Shown here piece by piece: positions 1 through 12,478 of a DNA stretch of 64,000 nucleotides (its first letter is position 1; each line of letters opens with the position of its first letter). The DNA is taken from NCBI RefSeq assembly GCF_007993815.1, contig NZ_VJWE01000013.1, forward strand, positions 1-64,000, read 5' to 3'. A program made the translations under genes and the position numbers. The notes under the pieces are model-generated. The model was given only the letters and a program-made list of their open reading frames with translations. It did no database searches and was not told the origin of the DNA. The DNA comes from Acidovorax delafieldii. Its GTDB lineage: Bacteria; Pseudomonadota; Gammaproteobacteria; Burkholderiales; Burkholderiaceae_C.

Positions 1-296
1 TGTCCATTCGCTACACGGAGCGCCTGGCAGAGGCAGGCATCGAGCCCTCGGTGGGCAGCAAGGGTGACAGCTACGACAACGCCCTGGCCGAGACGATCAA
101 CGGGCTGTACAAGGCCGAGGTGATTCATCGCCGATCCTGGCCAACGCGCGAATCGGTGGAGTTGGCAACCCTCGAATGGGTGTCCTGGTTCAACCACCAC
201 CGGCTCTTGGAGCCCATCGGCTACATACCGCCGGCCGAAGCTGAGGCAAACTACTACCGGCATCTCGCCAGTCAAATCTCCACGGTGGAGGTCTGA
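1..296 (+). CDS. IS3-family transposase (OrfB), C-terminal fragment
   Basis: This is an open frame read from base 3, cut by the window edge. It encodes the last ~97 residues of an IS3-family integrase-core transposase. The stretch GSKGDSYDNALAET, followed about 35 residues later by the WFNHHR motif, is characteristic of this family; the E of ALAET is the third acidic residue of the DDE triad. The C-terminus (HRLLEPIGYIPPAEAEANYY) is also typical. The stop codon is 39 bases before the element's end. Whether the full transposase is intact cannot be seen here. Confidence 0.9.
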   Translation, partial: SIRYTERLAEAGIEPSVGSKGDSYDNALAETINGLYKAEVIHRRSWPTRESVELATLEWVSWFNHHRLLEPIGYIPPAEAEANYYRHLASQISTVEV

Positions 297-308
297 CTTA
301 AACCAACC

Positions 309-335
309 GGCCTCCACGAAACACGGGGCGGTTCA
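309..335 (+). repeat. Terminal inverted repeat (right) of the IS3 element
   Basis: A 27-base terminal repeat with the CCTCCACGAAAC and GGGGCGGTTCA segments lies just after the transposase stop. It marks the boundary between the element and the interrupted gene. Confidence 0.75.
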
Positions 336-3116
336 GAACTGACCGTTAGCTGTGCCATTGCCGGTGGCTCAAAGGTACATCTAATCTGCACCTGCGACCA
401 TCGGTCGCTTGAGGCCGCTGGTGCCACTGCCTCCGCAGTTAGTGCAGCTCTTCGCCGCGGCGGTGTCTTGAATCTGCGAATGGACGATGGGCAGGGGCTA
501 GCTTTCGGTCGTGGTGAGCAGGGCGGCCCCGGGGCTGAGGATGTGCAGATAGTTCTCGTCCTGACGCAATCTGGTACTGGTACCAACATGCTTGATATGC
601 CCAAGCGCCCCACAAGGCTAATGCCCTTATGTGATCTGGTCAGCATCTTCGACGGTCTTGAGGACATACAAGAGCTTGAGCAGTTCTGGAAATTTTCGGA
701 CGCACAGCAGAGAACCCTGTCCCCATTCTCTCGAGCACTAGCTGACCTGTTCGGCACGTTCAAGGACACACACGGGGTACTAGTCGAGGGAGCCATCAAC
801 CCGACGATGATTGCACTAGACCCCCATTGGGGCAGCGGGTGGCGCTTCCGTAGCCTAGTCGAATTCTGGGCGTCGGCGCCGGCCTGCTTCCCGGACGGAA
901 CGCTTGGATGGCATGTGAGGCGAACAGCCAAAGGAGTTGTTGAACTTCGCTCACGTCACGATGCTGTGATGGCTTACTCCACCCAGGTCGGCCCCTGCAC
1001 CATCCAAACAACAGTGACGATTGAACCCGGGTTGGAGGTCGAAGACGCCAAGATGGCTGACATGTTCGCGCAGATGGTCATCGATGCCCTGCATAAATGT
1101 TCAGGCGATCTCCAATCAGAGGAGCTGTTCCAAAGGCAGCAGTTGGTCTTGGCCTGCCGGATTGCCGACACGGGCCGTTTTGACCGCGAGCAGTCCCCAG
1201 CACCTCTGGATAACTTCGAGAAAGTGGTGCTGTCCTTCAGAGTCGGTGCAGTCAACCCGGCTTACGTTGAACTGAGTCTGCATTCAGCCGCCATTCAGGC
1301 TGGGTTGCATGGAGCGCTAAACGCGGCGTTTGAAGCCCGCTGCCTTCGAGAGGCACTTTTCGCCTGCACAGCATTACTTGGCATAGATCCCCTGCAGAAC
1401 TTAGAGGCTCGACTAGCAGCTCTCAGTAACAGTCCCGCGCGGTACCACCTGCAGGTGGTCGAGCGCACGATTGATGTCCCCGACTTCGCTGACCCTGTCG
1501 TTCCAACGCCGACGGAGTACAAGCTCGCTCGCAAGGCGCTGGCAGTGGTCATGAGGGAAGCTGGGCTCGAACCAGGCCACTACGAGTTGCAGGAGGCAAA
1601 GGTTCGTATCGACGCGGCTCGAGAGAGCTTTCGCCTCCACCTTGAAAAACGGCTTGAATCCCTGGACAGAGAGATGCTGGCCATGGCCTGTGTGGAGCAG
1701 CACGATGGCCTGCTTCTTATGAGACGACTCCGCGAGACCCGAGTGCACCAGAGCCGCGTCCATCAAGTTGACTACGACCGCCTGGAGGCTCTCTCCGAGG
1801 CCCGGAAAGAGTTTGAAAGCACCGCTCGCAACTACCGGTACCTACTAGAGAAGACGGTCAGCTCAACCACGGCTGGTCAAGAGCGAATTACCGCGCAACT
1901 CCTTCGTGAACTCATCGGGTTGGTTGACTGGTACATGGTTCTTGCTGGAGCCAGCGACGTTCTGCATAACCAAGTCGACGTAGGCGGCGTGCAAATTGAC
2001 GACCAGTTCATCCCCGAAGTCTTTTACTCAGAAACCTGGCAGGAGCGAGAGGAGGAGTACGCGCACGAGTTGGCGCGAATCAGACTGGGTGAGGGCATCA
2101 GGAATGCCGACGCGGTGGAGGGGGCGGCAGCGAGACTCCTGGAGAGCGAAGAGTTACAGAAGGCATTCCAAGCTGATGTGGGATTCGAGCTGCAGAAGCT
2201 CCTGCAGGCCCTGGCAGTGCTCGCCCAGCCGGTGAGCCATGGCTTGGCGGACGACTTGGCGCTGTTCTATCTGGGAGAACCAGCCCGCATTGCTCATACG
2301 CTTGTTCAGGGCTTTGAGGGAACCACGCCGGGAGAGGCAGCTGCAATTGTGTCGTTTCTTACGCTTTCAGGACACGACATCAGACGGCTGCCTGGCAAGT
2401 CAATCGACGAGAGCGATGTCCCGTTCTGGGAGCATAGCAAGCGCCTTCATCGCTATGCTATTCGACCTCTTATTCCCGTCGGTAAGCAGGTCGTCTGGGG
2501 GGCCGAGCACGCCAGTCGGTCTCTGCACATATGGTTGTCCGCCGTTCGAGATGGCGTTCTGCCAGCCGACTTCCGGTGGGCAAATGTTCAAGCAGTCGTC
2601 AAGTCCATCAAAAAGTCCATTGAGGATGCGCTTGAGTACCGCGCCGTGGAGATTCTCAAACGCCACACTCCGTACGTTGAAGGTGGCGTAGATTTCTTCC
2701 GTCGATTTCGGAGCGAGGGTTTCGCGGACGCTGGGGACTACGATGTCCTCGCCTATTGGCCTGCCACGAACACTGTCCTTTATGCGGAATGCAAGTACAA
2801 CCAGACGGCGCACTCAGTGAAGGACTCACGGCGGCTGCGAGACCGCATGTTCGGACTGAGCGACGAGGATAGAGACGGCCAGTACAGCCGAATCCGAGAC
2901 CGTCGAGAGTTCCTAGCCAAGAATCGAGAAAGGATGTTTGAACTCCTAAAGTGGCCCAAGCCAGCGCAAGTGCCTCCGAGAGATGTGGAGGTGTATATCA
3001 GCCGCGAGCTTCACTATTGGATGGTGCACCCGCCTTATAACGTTCCCACCAAGTTCATCCGAGTAGACGCATTAGATGCCTGGGTAACAAGTGTGATGAG
3101 AGCAGAGGAGAGCTAG
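336..3116 (+). CDS. 5'-truncated large protein with C-terminal PD-(D/E)XK nuclease-like motif
   Basis: The longest conventional ORF starts at a TTG (468; 882 residues). The frame, however, is open and protein-like all the way back to the IS end at 336, so the gene very probably lost its 5' end to the insertion. I do not recognise the N-terminal ~700 residues; they are soluble and include a charged helical stretch around residues 390-460. Near the C-terminus GDYDVL, 14 residues, then ECK gives D759, E774 and K776 (numbered from the TTG). That spacing and the flanking hydrophobic strands fit a PD-(D/E)XK (restriction-endonuclease-like) core. Codon use and GC are lower than in the czc genes next door, suggesting acquired DNA. 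The gene may now be inactive or translated from an internal start. A role in defence is possible but is inference only. Confidence 0.6.
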   Translation, partial: ELTVSCAIAGGSKVHLICTCDHRSLEAAGATASAVSAALRRGGVLNLRMDDGQGLAFGRGEQGGPGAEDVQIVLVLTQSGTGTNMLDMPKRPTRLMPLCDLVSIFDGLEDIQELEQFWKFSDAQQRTLSPFSRALADLFGTFKDTHGVLVEGAINPTMIALDPHWGSGWRFRSLVEFWASAPACFPDGTLGWHVRRTAKGVVELRSRHDAVMAYSTQVGPCTIQTTVTIEPGLEVEDAKMADMFAQMVIDALHKCSGDLQSEELFQRQQLVLACRIADTGRFDREQSPAPLDNFEKVVLSFRVGAVNPAYVELSLHSAAIQAGLHGALNAAFEARCLREALFACTALLGIDPLQNLEARLAALSNSPARYHLQVVERTIDVPDFADPVVPTPTEYKLARKALAVVMREAGLEPGHYELQEAKVRIDAARESFRLHLEKRLESLDREMLAMACVEQHDGLLLMRRLRETRVHQSRVHQVDYDRLEALSEARKEFESTARNYRYLLEKTVSSTTAGQERITAQLLRELIGLVDWYMVLAGASDVLHNQVDVGGVQIDDQFIPEVFYSETWQEREEEYAHELARIRLGEGIRNADAVEGAAARLLESEELQKAFQADVGFELQKLLQALAVLAQPVSHGLADDLALFYLGEPARIAHTLVQGFEGTTPGEAAAIVSFLTLSGHDIRRLPGKSIDESDVPFWEHSKRLHRYAIRPLIPVGKQVVWGAEHASRSLHIWLSAVRDGVLPADFRWANVQAVVKSIKKSIEDALEYRAVEILKRHTPYVEGGVDFFRRFRSEGFADAGDYDVLAYWPATNTVLYAECKYNQTAHSVKDSRRLRDRMFGLSDEDRDGQYSRIRDRREFLAKNRERMFELLKWPKPAQVPPRDVEVYISRELHYWMVHPPYNVPTKFIRVDALDAWVTSVMRAEES

Positions 3117-3169
3117 GTAAACCACCGCGTGGGTCTAATCTAATCCTGCGCCCAGGATCCACCAAATCA

Positions 3170-3236
3170 CTACCAATTTAATAGCTATCAGCGCTTTATA
3201 GACGGGCGACAGAGCCTAATTTTTTTCAAATTTGAG
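3170..3236 (-). repeat. Dispersed short repeat, copy A
   Basis: On the minus strand this reads as an A/T-rich block, GGCTCT, an AAGCGCT core, then GATAGCTATTAAA. It resembles the other copies in this window (23.4, 24.4, 34.6, 35.5, 48.9 and 59.9 kb) but is more diverged. It lies in the gap between the nuclease-like gene and the end of the metal-efflux operon. Confidence 0.5.
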
Positions 3237-3381
3237 CACACCTCACCCTCAATACCTCGACAGCACCCATCCCGCCCATCCTCATAGCTCACAGCCACTG
3301 AGACAGACAACACACCGCCACGCCAGCAACAGCCAGCGCGGCGGCGCGTCGAGCACAACGCTTGCCCTCCTTGGCAGCGGC

Positions 3382-3780
3382 TTACTTCACCGCAAACCGC
3401 ACATTCGCCGCCTTCTTGCCCGGCAGTGTCACCAGCGCCACCACCTTGGTGCCTGCTGCGACCTTGAAGATGCCTTTGGTTTCGAGCCTGCCCTCGCCTG
3501 CCGGAACAAGCACAGCCTCGGATTTTTCGGTGCCGTTGAGCAGGGTGAGCTTGGCGCTCACGCCCTCGGTTTTGGCGGGTTTGCCGTGGTCGCGCAGGTG
3601 CAGGGTCAGGGTGTCGGGCTTGGCGACGAGTTCGTAGTCCATGTCGTTGGCCTCGGCCACGATGCCGCCGTGTTGGGGCTTGTGGTCGTGGCCTGCGCCG
3701 TGGTCGCCAGCGGCATGGGCGGCGGTGGTGGCCAAAGCTGCGAGGGCCAGGGCGGCGAAAAGTTGGCGGGTGGTTTTCAT
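3382..3780 (-). CDS. Small His-rich periplasmic protein of a metal-efflux operon
   Basis: A 132-residue protein whose start at 3780 has a good ribosome site (AAAGGA); a longer upstream frame lacks support. Residues 1-23 form a signal peptide ending AAHAA. The mature N-terminus is His-rich (GDHGAGHDHKPQHGG), and a small beta-rich domain follows. It is the last gene of the czc-like operon, 72 bases after the permease. Export plus a His-rich start suggests periplasmic binding or buffering of the exported metal. No family name is assigned with confidence. Confidence 0.8.
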   Translation of the reverse strand: MKTTRQLFAALALAALATTAAHAAGDHGAGHDHKPQHGGIVAEANDMDYELVAKPDTLTLHLRDHGKPAKTEGVSAKLTLLNGTEKSEAVLVPAGEGRLETKGIFKVAAGTKVVALVTLPGKKAANVRFAVK

Positions 3781-3852
3781 GAAAGTCCTTTCAAAGGGTG
3801 AATGAAAAAGCAAACGAACAAACAAAGAGAACAAAAACAAAACAAGAAAAGC

Positions 3853-6972
<3,120 letters not shown>

Positions 6973-6981
6973 CGTGACTCC

Positions 6982-8103
6982 TTAGCGGACCTGGTTGATG
7001 AGCGTGGCGCCCTGCGTGGCCACGCGGTCGCCGGGCTGCAGGCCCGAGGTCACGGCCACCGAGGTGCCATCCAGCGGCACCGCAGTGACCACCCGTGGCG
7101 CAAAGCGCTCGGGCGACTCCTTGACCCAGACGATGGTCTGGTTGGCCGGGTTGCGCAGCAGCGCGGCAGCGGGCACTTGCACGCCATCGACCTTGTCGGT
7201 GGACTGCACGAACACGCGCACCGGCTGGCCCAGGGCCAAGGCGCCAAGCGCAGACGAGTCGCCCGCAAACTGCAGCGGCAGCGCCTGATCACGCAGGCTG
7301 CGCGCCGCGCCCAGAAAGCGCAGTGGCACGCGCTGCCCGGCCACGGCCAGCGTGGCACCGGCCACGCTCTGGGCCTGTGCCGGGTCGTAAGCCAGGGCCT
7401 CGATGCGCATGCGCGATGGGTCTACCACCTCAAACACCAGTTCGCGCGCATCCACCACCTGCCCAGCCACGGCATTGGCCGAAGCGATCACGCCCGAAAC
7501 GGGGGCCGCCAGCGCATCGCGTGTGGCCAGGCCCGCGCCCACGGCGCCCAGGCGCTGGGTGAGGCTGTGCAGCTCGCTCTCGGCCGCTTCGATGTCCTTG
7601 CGCGGCACGGTGTCGGCCAGCTCCGTGAGGCGTGCGACGCGCCGGGCGGCCAGGTCGCGGGCGGCGCGCAGCTCGGCCTGCTGGGCCAGTTGGTTGGAGC
7701 GCTCGATGGCGCCCGCCGTGGGCACCACATAGGCCAGCACCTCACCCTTGCGCACCGCCTGGCCCACGCCAGGCAGGCCCTTGGGCCCGGCCTCCAGCCG
7801 CCCGGCCAGCACGGCCTGCACCTTGCCACCCGCGTTGGGGTCCATCACCACGGTGCCCGCCAGTTCGAAGGCCTTGACATGTTGCCCCATGGCTGCCACC
7901 ACAGTGCGTACGCCCAGTTGGCGCTGTGCGGGCTTGGGCAGAAACACGCTGCCATCGGGCTGGCGGCTGGGGCCGTTGCCGGTGGGCGTGGGTGGCGCGT
8001 CGCCATGGTCGTGGCCGGGGCCTGCCAGGGCTGGCAGGGGGGCGCTGAGCGCGGTGGCCATCAGCAAAGCCAGCAAAGAGGGCATCGGATGGAAGCGCTT
8101 CAT
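6982..8103 (-). CDS. czcB: Metal-efflux RND periplasmic adaptor (CzcB/CusB-like)
   Basis: A 373-residue membrane fusion protein that links the RND permease to the outer-membrane channel. The start at 8103 has GGAGGT just upstream and overlaps the previous stop (ATGA), so the two are translationally coupled; the longer frame is rejected. A signal peptide is followed directly by PGHDHGDAPP, a His-rich metal-binding start shared with two other proteins of the operon. The barrel-sandwich (lipoyl-like) segments, the coiled hairpin around residues 120-190 and the C-terminal beta domain (VPAAALLRNPANQTIVWV) are in the usual order. Confidence 0.9.
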   Translation of the reverse strand: MKRFHPMPSLLALLMATALSAPLPALAGPGHDHGDAPPTPTGNGPSRQPDGSVFLPKPAQRQLGVRTVVAAMGQHVKAFELAGTVVMDPNAGGKVQAVLAGRLEAGPKGLPGVGQAVRKGEVLAYVVPTAGAIERSNQLAQQAELRAARDLAARRVARLTELADTVPRKDIEAAESELHSLTQRLGAVGAGLATRDALAAPVSGVIASANAVAGQVVDARELVFEVVDPSRMRIEALAYDPAQAQSVAGATLAVAGQRVPLRFLGAARSLRDQALPLQFAGDSSALGALALGQPVRVFVQSTDKVDGVQVPAAALLRNPANQTIVWVKESPERFAPRVVTAVPLDGTSVAVTSGLQPGDRVATQGATLINQVR

Positions 8104-8672
8104 GCGACACCTCCCACGCGCTGGGTGTTGCCAATGCGGGCAGCACGGCCTCGGCGCAAACCCCACACGGCGACCAGCGCCAGCAGCACGGCGGCCACGG
8201 CCCCTGCGATCAGCGCGGTGCGACGGGCCAGCCCTGCCGGTGCGGCATAGGTGTGGGCGGCGGGGTGCAGGTCGATCTCGCCTGCGAGCAGGTCAGTCTC
8301 ATTGCCTGCGGCCACGGTGGCGGTGACGGGGCTCACACCCTCGGCCAGCGGCGCGGCCAGGGTGGCCTGGAACTCGCCCTCGGCCACACGGGTGACGGGC
8401 ACGTTGGTGCCTGCAATGTCCAGCTCCAGCCGGGCGTCTTTCACCGGGCTGTTGTCGCCCGCGTGGTCCAGATAGAGCGCGATTTTTTGCCCGTCGAGCA
8501 CACCCACGAGTTCAAACAGGTCCGAGGTAGCAGCAAAGCGCGGCAGGGTCGTGCCCGCTGCGGCAGCGGGGGCTTCGCCATGGTCGTGGCCAGCACCGGC
8601 CAGCGCGGTCGGCGGTAGCAAGCCCAGCAGCAGGGCTAGGCCCAGTGTGGAGAAAGTGGAAGAGAGTGTCAT
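8100..8672 (-). CDS. Small exported His-motif protein with C-terminal membrane helix (metal-efflux operon)
   Basis: A 190-residue protein between the outer-membrane factor and the adaptor genes. It has a signal peptide (1-25, ending TALA), then GAGHDHGEAP, nearly the same His motif as the adaptor. A beta-sandwich-like middle part follows, then a single membrane helix around 153-172 with a basic tail (LRRGRAAR). The topology suggests an inner-membrane-anchored periplasmic domain. The stop overlaps the adaptor start. Proteins like this occur in czc-type operons but I know of no established function. Confidence 0.82.
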   Translation of the reverse strand: MTLSSTFSTLGLALLLGLLPPTALAGAGHDHGEAPAAAAGTTLPRFAATSDLFELVGVLDGQKIALYLDHAGDNSPVKDARLELDIAGTNVPVTRVAEGEFQATLAAPLAEGVSPVTATVAAGNETDLLAGEIDLHPAAHTYAAPAGLARRTALIAGAVAAVLLALVAVWGLRRGRAARIGNTQRVGGVA

Positions 8673-8708
8673 GGTTGTCTTAAAAATTGGTCGGGATTCA
8701 CAGGGAGC

Positions 8709-9989
8709 TCATTGCGGCAGCAGGCCCAGGGCCTGGCGCAGGTGGGAGACGGCGGCGGCCGCATCGATGCGGGCGCGGGCCAACTGGCGTTCGGCCTGGG
8801 CGGCCTCCAGCTCCACACGCAGGCGCGTGGGGCCGTCGGCCTCGCCCAGGCGGAAGGCCTTGTCAACAAAGCCGCGCGTGCCCTGCGCCAGCGCCGCGTG
8901 GCGTGCCAGCGCATCCCGCTGGGCCTGGGTAGCTTTCACACGGGCCATGGCGGCGGCGATGTCGGCGGCCAGGCGCCTCTGCTCCACGGCAGCACGCGCC
9001 TCGGCATCGATGGCATCGGCGCGGGCTGTAGCCTGCTTCGCCTGCGCACGGTCGCCCCCGCCCAGCGGTATGCGCAGGCCCACGGTGAATGTCTGCAGGT
9101 AGCGGTCGCCCGCAAGCTCACGCCCGCGCGTGGCGGCCACCGTCAGCTCGGGGTTGGCACGGGTTTGCACGGCGGCCAGGTCGGCGGCGCGGCGGGCCAC
9201 CTCGGCCTGGTCCTGCCAGTCGGCCGCCGCTGGGTGCTGGGCAGCGGCTGCCGTGGGGTCTGGCACGGGGGGCTCGGGCTCTGCCCCGTCCGCCAGCGCC
9301 AGGGTGGGCGCGGCCTGCACGCCCCAGGCAGCCAGTGCGGCCTGCGCTGAATCCCGCGCGCCCTGGGCCTCGGCCATGGCGGCTTCGGCCTGGGCCACGG
9401 CGCCGTCGGCCTGCGCCTGGTCGGCACGCGCCAGGTCGCCTGCACGCACGCGGCGCGCCACGTCGGCGGCCAGGCGCTGGGCGTTCAGCAGCCGGTCTTG
9501 CGCCAGTGCCTGATCGGCCTGCGCGCGCTGCGCGGCCCACCACGCTTCGCGCACGGTGGCGGCCAGTTGCAGCTGCGCGGCTCGCTTGCGGCTGTTAAGC
9601 GCCTGCGCTTCCGCATCGGCCAGCGCTGCCTTGCGGGCGCGCTCGCCGGGCAGCCACAGCGGCAGGGCCAGGCCCACTTCGGCCTCGCGGCTGCCCTGGT
9701 TGCTACCGGGGCGGTCGGTTTTGGTGGCCAGCTCCAGCGCCACGGGCTCGGCCGTCCAGGCTGCCGCCGCGCTGCGTGTGGCCTGCGCGGCCTCGCGCCG
9801 CAAAGCTGCAGACAGCGCTTCGGGCTGGCGTTGCCAGGCATGCTCGAACAGGGCCTGGAGTGTGAGCGGCGCTGTGCCGGGGTGGGTTGTCAGGGTCTGG
9901 GCCTGCGTGGCGCTGCCCAGCAGTGCCAAGCCCAGCGCGATAGCCGCTACGGCGGCGGGCGCATGGTGTCGTTGTTTCGTTAATTGCAT
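8709..9989 (-). CDS. czcC: Outer-membrane efflux factor (TolC/CzcC-like)
   Basis: A 426-residue TolC-superfamily protein with a signal peptide (ATQAQ at about 30). Two long Ala/Arg/Glu-rich helical repeats (about 50-240 and 270-425) form the periplasmic tunnel, with the conserved GLRIPLGGGD beta-strand turn in the second half. It supplies the outer-membrane exit for the metal pump. It lies 36 bases before the small His-motif gene on the same strand and 179 bases after the czcI-like gene. Confidence 0.88.
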   Translation of the reverse strand: MQLTKQRHHAPAAVAAIALGLALLGSATQAQTLTTHPGTAPLTLQALFEHAWQRQPEALSAALRREAAQATRSAAAAWTAEPVALELATKTDRPGSNQGSREAEVGLALPLWLPGERARKAALADAEAQALNSRKRAAQLQLAATVREAWWAAQRAQADQALAQDRLLNAQRLAADVARRVRAGDLARADQAQADGAVAQAEAAMAEAQGARDSAQAALAAWGVQAAPTLALADGAEPEPPVPDPTAAAAQHPAAADWQDQAEVARRAADLAAVQTRANPELTVAATRGRELAGDRYLQTFTVGLRIPLGGGDRAQAKQATARADAIDAEARAAVEQRRLAADIAAAMARVKATQAQRDALARHAALAQGTRGFVDKAFRLGEADGPTRLRVELEAAQAERQLARARIDAAAAVSHLRQALGLLPQ

Positions 9990-10168
9990 CCGATTCCTCT
10001 GCAGTGGCCAGGGGCCACAGGTTGAAATCGGCGAGGCGCGATGGGAGGAAGAGCCGATCAGCAGTACACGCAGGCGTCAGCGCGCGCGTCGCGACTGCCT
10101 CAAAAGGCAGCTCTTCAACACCATCAACAAAATGGAAACGGGACAGCCCAGAGCCCCCGCCTCGCCGC

Positions 10169-10522
10169 TCAGGCGAGGAAGGGCCAATTGGGGCGTTCGG
10201 GGCGTGAAAGGGGGGCTGGAGGCCAGGCTGGTGCCGCCTGGGCCAGCGGGCGTGCTGCAGTCACGACGATGGCATGGTCACCGGGACTGTGCGCGAGACC
10301 GCTGCCCGCACCATGGCAGGCGTGACAGTCCATGTCCGCCGGGGTGGCACTGGATGTCTTGGCTGGATGGGCGGGAGACTCATCGGCCACATGATCGTGC
10401 ACATGGTGGCCGAAGTGCGAGGCTTGCGGCGCCGTTTCATGCCCGCAATACGGCGAAGCAGCCGCCCAGATGGATTGGAGCGGCATGAACACCAACAAGA
10501 AGAGCAACAGCAATCGGCGCAT
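10169..10522 (-). CDS. czcI: CzcI-like small exported protein, first gene of the metal-efflux operon
   Basis: A 117-residue protein starting at 10522 (MRRLLLLFLL), with a signal peptide that ends around IWAAASPYC. The mature part has CGHE, SHFGHHVHDH and CHACH motifs, so it is rich in His and Cys. The start pattern MRR..LLFLLV..PLQ..WAAA..YC.HE is that of CzcI, the small periplasmic protein encoded first in czcICBA operons and thought to modulate the pump. Operon position agrees. Confidence 0.8.
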   Translation of the reverse strand: MRRLLLLFLLVFMPLQSIWAAASPYCGHETAPQASHFGHHVHDHVADESPAHPAKTSSATPADMDCHACHGAGSGLAHSPGDHAIVVTAARPLAQAAPAWPPAPLSRPERPNWPFLA

Positions 10523-10546
10523 GGGCAGCCGGATTCTAGGGAGGTT

Positions 10547-10561
10547 TGTAGAACCCCTACA
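10547..10561. promoter_or_regulatory. Possible operator in front of czcI
   Basis: The perfect inverted repeat TGTAGAACCCCTACA lies 24 bases upstream of the czcI start. Its position fits a binding site for a dimeric metal-responsive regulator. No regulator gene is adjacent, so the identity of the binder is unknown. Confidence 0.3.
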
Positions 10562-10710
10562 GAAACAGCGGATCGCCCAGACCGGGTTGAAGGACTTTGG
10601 GTGATTGAGTGACAAAAGGCCCCAAGCCTGAATCCGCAGCTGGATTCACGCTGCGGGCGGCCCAACCTGCAGGGACGAGGGCAGCATCCGCCCCCATCCC
10701 CTGCACGACA

Positions 10711-12324
10711 TCAAGCAGCAACGGCCTCGGGCTGCGCTGCCTGCGCCTTGGCCCCTTCGGCCACCACGGGCATGCGGATCAGGTGGTCAAAGGCGCTCAG
10801 CGCTGCCTTGGAGCCATCGCCCGCTGCAATCACGATCTGCTTGAAAGGCACGGTGGTGCAATCGCCCGCCGCAAACACGCCGGGGATGTTGGTGCGACCG
10901 TGCGAATCGACAATGATTTCGCCGAAGCGCGACAGCTCCACCGTACCTTTGAGCCATTCGGTATTGGGCACCAGGCCGATCTGCACGAACACGCCCTCCA
11001 GCGCCACGGTGTGCTCCACGTTGGTCGCGCGGTCCTTGTACTTGAGGCCATTGACCTTGCCATCAGCGCCGGTGATTTCGGTGGTCTGCGCATTGGTGTG
11101 GATGGTCACGTTGGACAGGCTCTTGAGCTTGTTGACCAGCACGGCGTCGGCCTTGAGCTGGTCGGCAAACTCGATGAGCGTGACGTGGGCGACCACGCCA
11201 GCGAGGTCGATAGCCGCTTCCACACCGCTGTTACCGCCACCGATCACCGACACGCGCTTGCCCTTGAACAGCGGGCCATCGCAGTGCGGGCAGTAGGCCA
11301 CGCCCTTGTTCTTGTACTCGGCTTCGCCGGGCACGTTCACGTTGCGCCAGCGGGCGCCGGTGGACAGGATCACCGTCTTGGCCTTGAGCGAACCGCCGTT
11401 GGCCAGCTGCACTTCGATCAAACCACCGGGCTGCGCGGCGGGGATGAGCTTGTCGGCGCGCTGCAGGTTCATGATGTCCACACCATAGGCGCGGGTGTGG
11501 GCTTCAAGCGCGGCTGCGAACTTGGGGCCGTCGGTTTCGAGCACCGAGATGTAATTCTCGATGGCCAGCGTGTCATTCACCTGGCCGCCAAAACGCTCGG
11601 CCGCCACACCGGTGCGGATGCCCTTGCGGGCGGCATACACAGCAGCTGCGGCACCAGCGGGGCCACCGCCGACGATCAGCACGTCGTACGGATTCTTGGC
11701 GCTGAGCTTGGCGGCTTCGCGGGCGGCAGAGCCGGTGTCGAGCTTGGCGACGATCTCTTCGATGGTCATCCGGCCCGAGCCGAACACCTGGCCGTTCAGG
11801 AACACCATGGGCACGGCCATGATTTCGCGCTCGGTCACTTCCTGCTGGAAGGCGCCGCCTTCGATGACGGTGGTCTTGACCTTGGGGTTGACGATGGCCA
11901 TGAGCGACAGCGCCTGCACCACGTCCGGGCAGTTGTGGCAGGTCAGGCTCATGTAGACCTCAAAGTTGAAGTCGCCATCCAGGGCCTTGATCGAATCGAT
12001 CACGTCCTGCTCGACCTTGGGCGGGTGGCCGCCCGTCCACAGCAGGGCCAGCACCAGCGAGGTGAATTCATGGCCCAAGGGCAAGCCGGCAAAGCGCAGG
12101 CTGTTGGCGGCGCCCACGCGCTGCAGGCTGAAGGATGGCTTGCGTGCATCGTTGCCGTCGGTGCGCAGGGTGATCTTGTCGCTGCGCAGGGATTGGATGG
12201 TCGTCAGCAGCTCGCGCATGTCGCGCGCCGTCTCACTGTCGTCCAGGGAAGCCACCAGCTCAAACGGCTGCTGCACGCGCTCCAGGTAGGCGGCGAGTTG
12301 GGTCTTGAGTTGTTCGTCGAGCAT
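10711..12324 (-). CDS. ahpF: Alkyl hydroperoxide reductase subunit F
   Basis: A 537-residue flavoprotein that uses NAD(P)H to re-reduce AhpC. The start at 12324 (MLDEQLK) follows AAAGGACACC. An N-terminal tandem thioredoxin-like domain carries CHNC (C129, C132). The FAD site GGGPAG is at about 219-224, and the flavin-proximal CPHC pair is C345/C348; these positions equal the E. coli AhpF cysteines. A GGGNSG NAD-binding motif and a C-terminal FAD contact (GVFAAGDC) complete the enzyme. It lies 154 bases downstream of ahpC, with a terminator between them. Confidence 0.96.
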   Translation of the reverse strand: MLDEQLKTQLAAYLERVQQPFELVASLDDSETARDMRELLTTIQSLRSDKITLRTDGNDARKPSFSLQRVGAANSLRFAGLPLGHEFTSLVLALLWTGGHPPKVEQDVIDSIKALDGDFNFEVYMSLTCHNCPDVVQALSLMAIVNPKVKTTVIEGGAFQQEVTEREIMAVPMVFLNGQVFGSGRMTIEEIVAKLDTGSAAREAAKLSAKNPYDVLIVGGGPAGAAAAVYAARKGIRTGVAAERFGGQVNDTLAIENYISVLETDGPKFAAALEAHTRAYGVDIMNLQRADKLIPAAQPGGLIEVQLANGGSLKAKTVILSTGARWRNVNVPGEAEYKNKGVAYCPHCDGPLFKGKRVSVIGGGNSGVEAAIDLAGVVAHVTLIEFADQLKADAVLVNKLKSLSNVTIHTNAQTTEITGADGKVNGLKYKDRATNVEHTVALEGVFVQIGLVPNTEWLKGTVELSRFGEIIVDSHGRTNIPGVFAAGDCTTVPFKQIVIAAGDGSKAALSAFDHLIRMPVVAEGAKAQAAQPEAVAA

Positions 12325-12411
12325 GGTGGTGTCCTTTGAAATTCGAGTTGTGGTGTCTGGGAGGGTGACGCCAAAAAGGCTGCAGTTCAAGCCTGCTTGT
12401 CAACGTCCGGG

Positions 12412-12464
12412 CGTAAAAAAGCCGGACGGCATGGCGCGATGGCGCCATGACGCTGTCCGGCTTT
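12412..12464 (-). terminator. Terminator/attenuator between ahpC and ahpF
   Basis: On the minus strand a long hairpin (GCCGGAC paired with GTCCGGC, with an inner ATGGCGCCAT stem) is followed by a run of T. It starts 15 bases after the ahpC stop. It would end most ahpC transcripts and let some pass into ahpF, giving more AhpC than AhpF. Confidence 0.8.
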
Positions 12465-12478
12465 GGAGGAGCCGTGGA

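Larger units (their letters stand above)
1..335 (+). mobile_element. Right end of an IS3-family insertion sequence
   Basis: The window opens inside an insertion sequence. It carries the C-terminal part of a DDE transposase (to 296) and a terminal inverted repeat at about 309-335 ending in GGGGCGGTTCA, which is the usual end of IS3-family elements in Burkholderiales. The left end lies outside the window. The DNA right after 335 is in frame with the nuclease-like gene that follows, so the element appears to have landed in that gene. A target-site duplication cannot be checked because the other end is missing. Confidence 0.85.
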
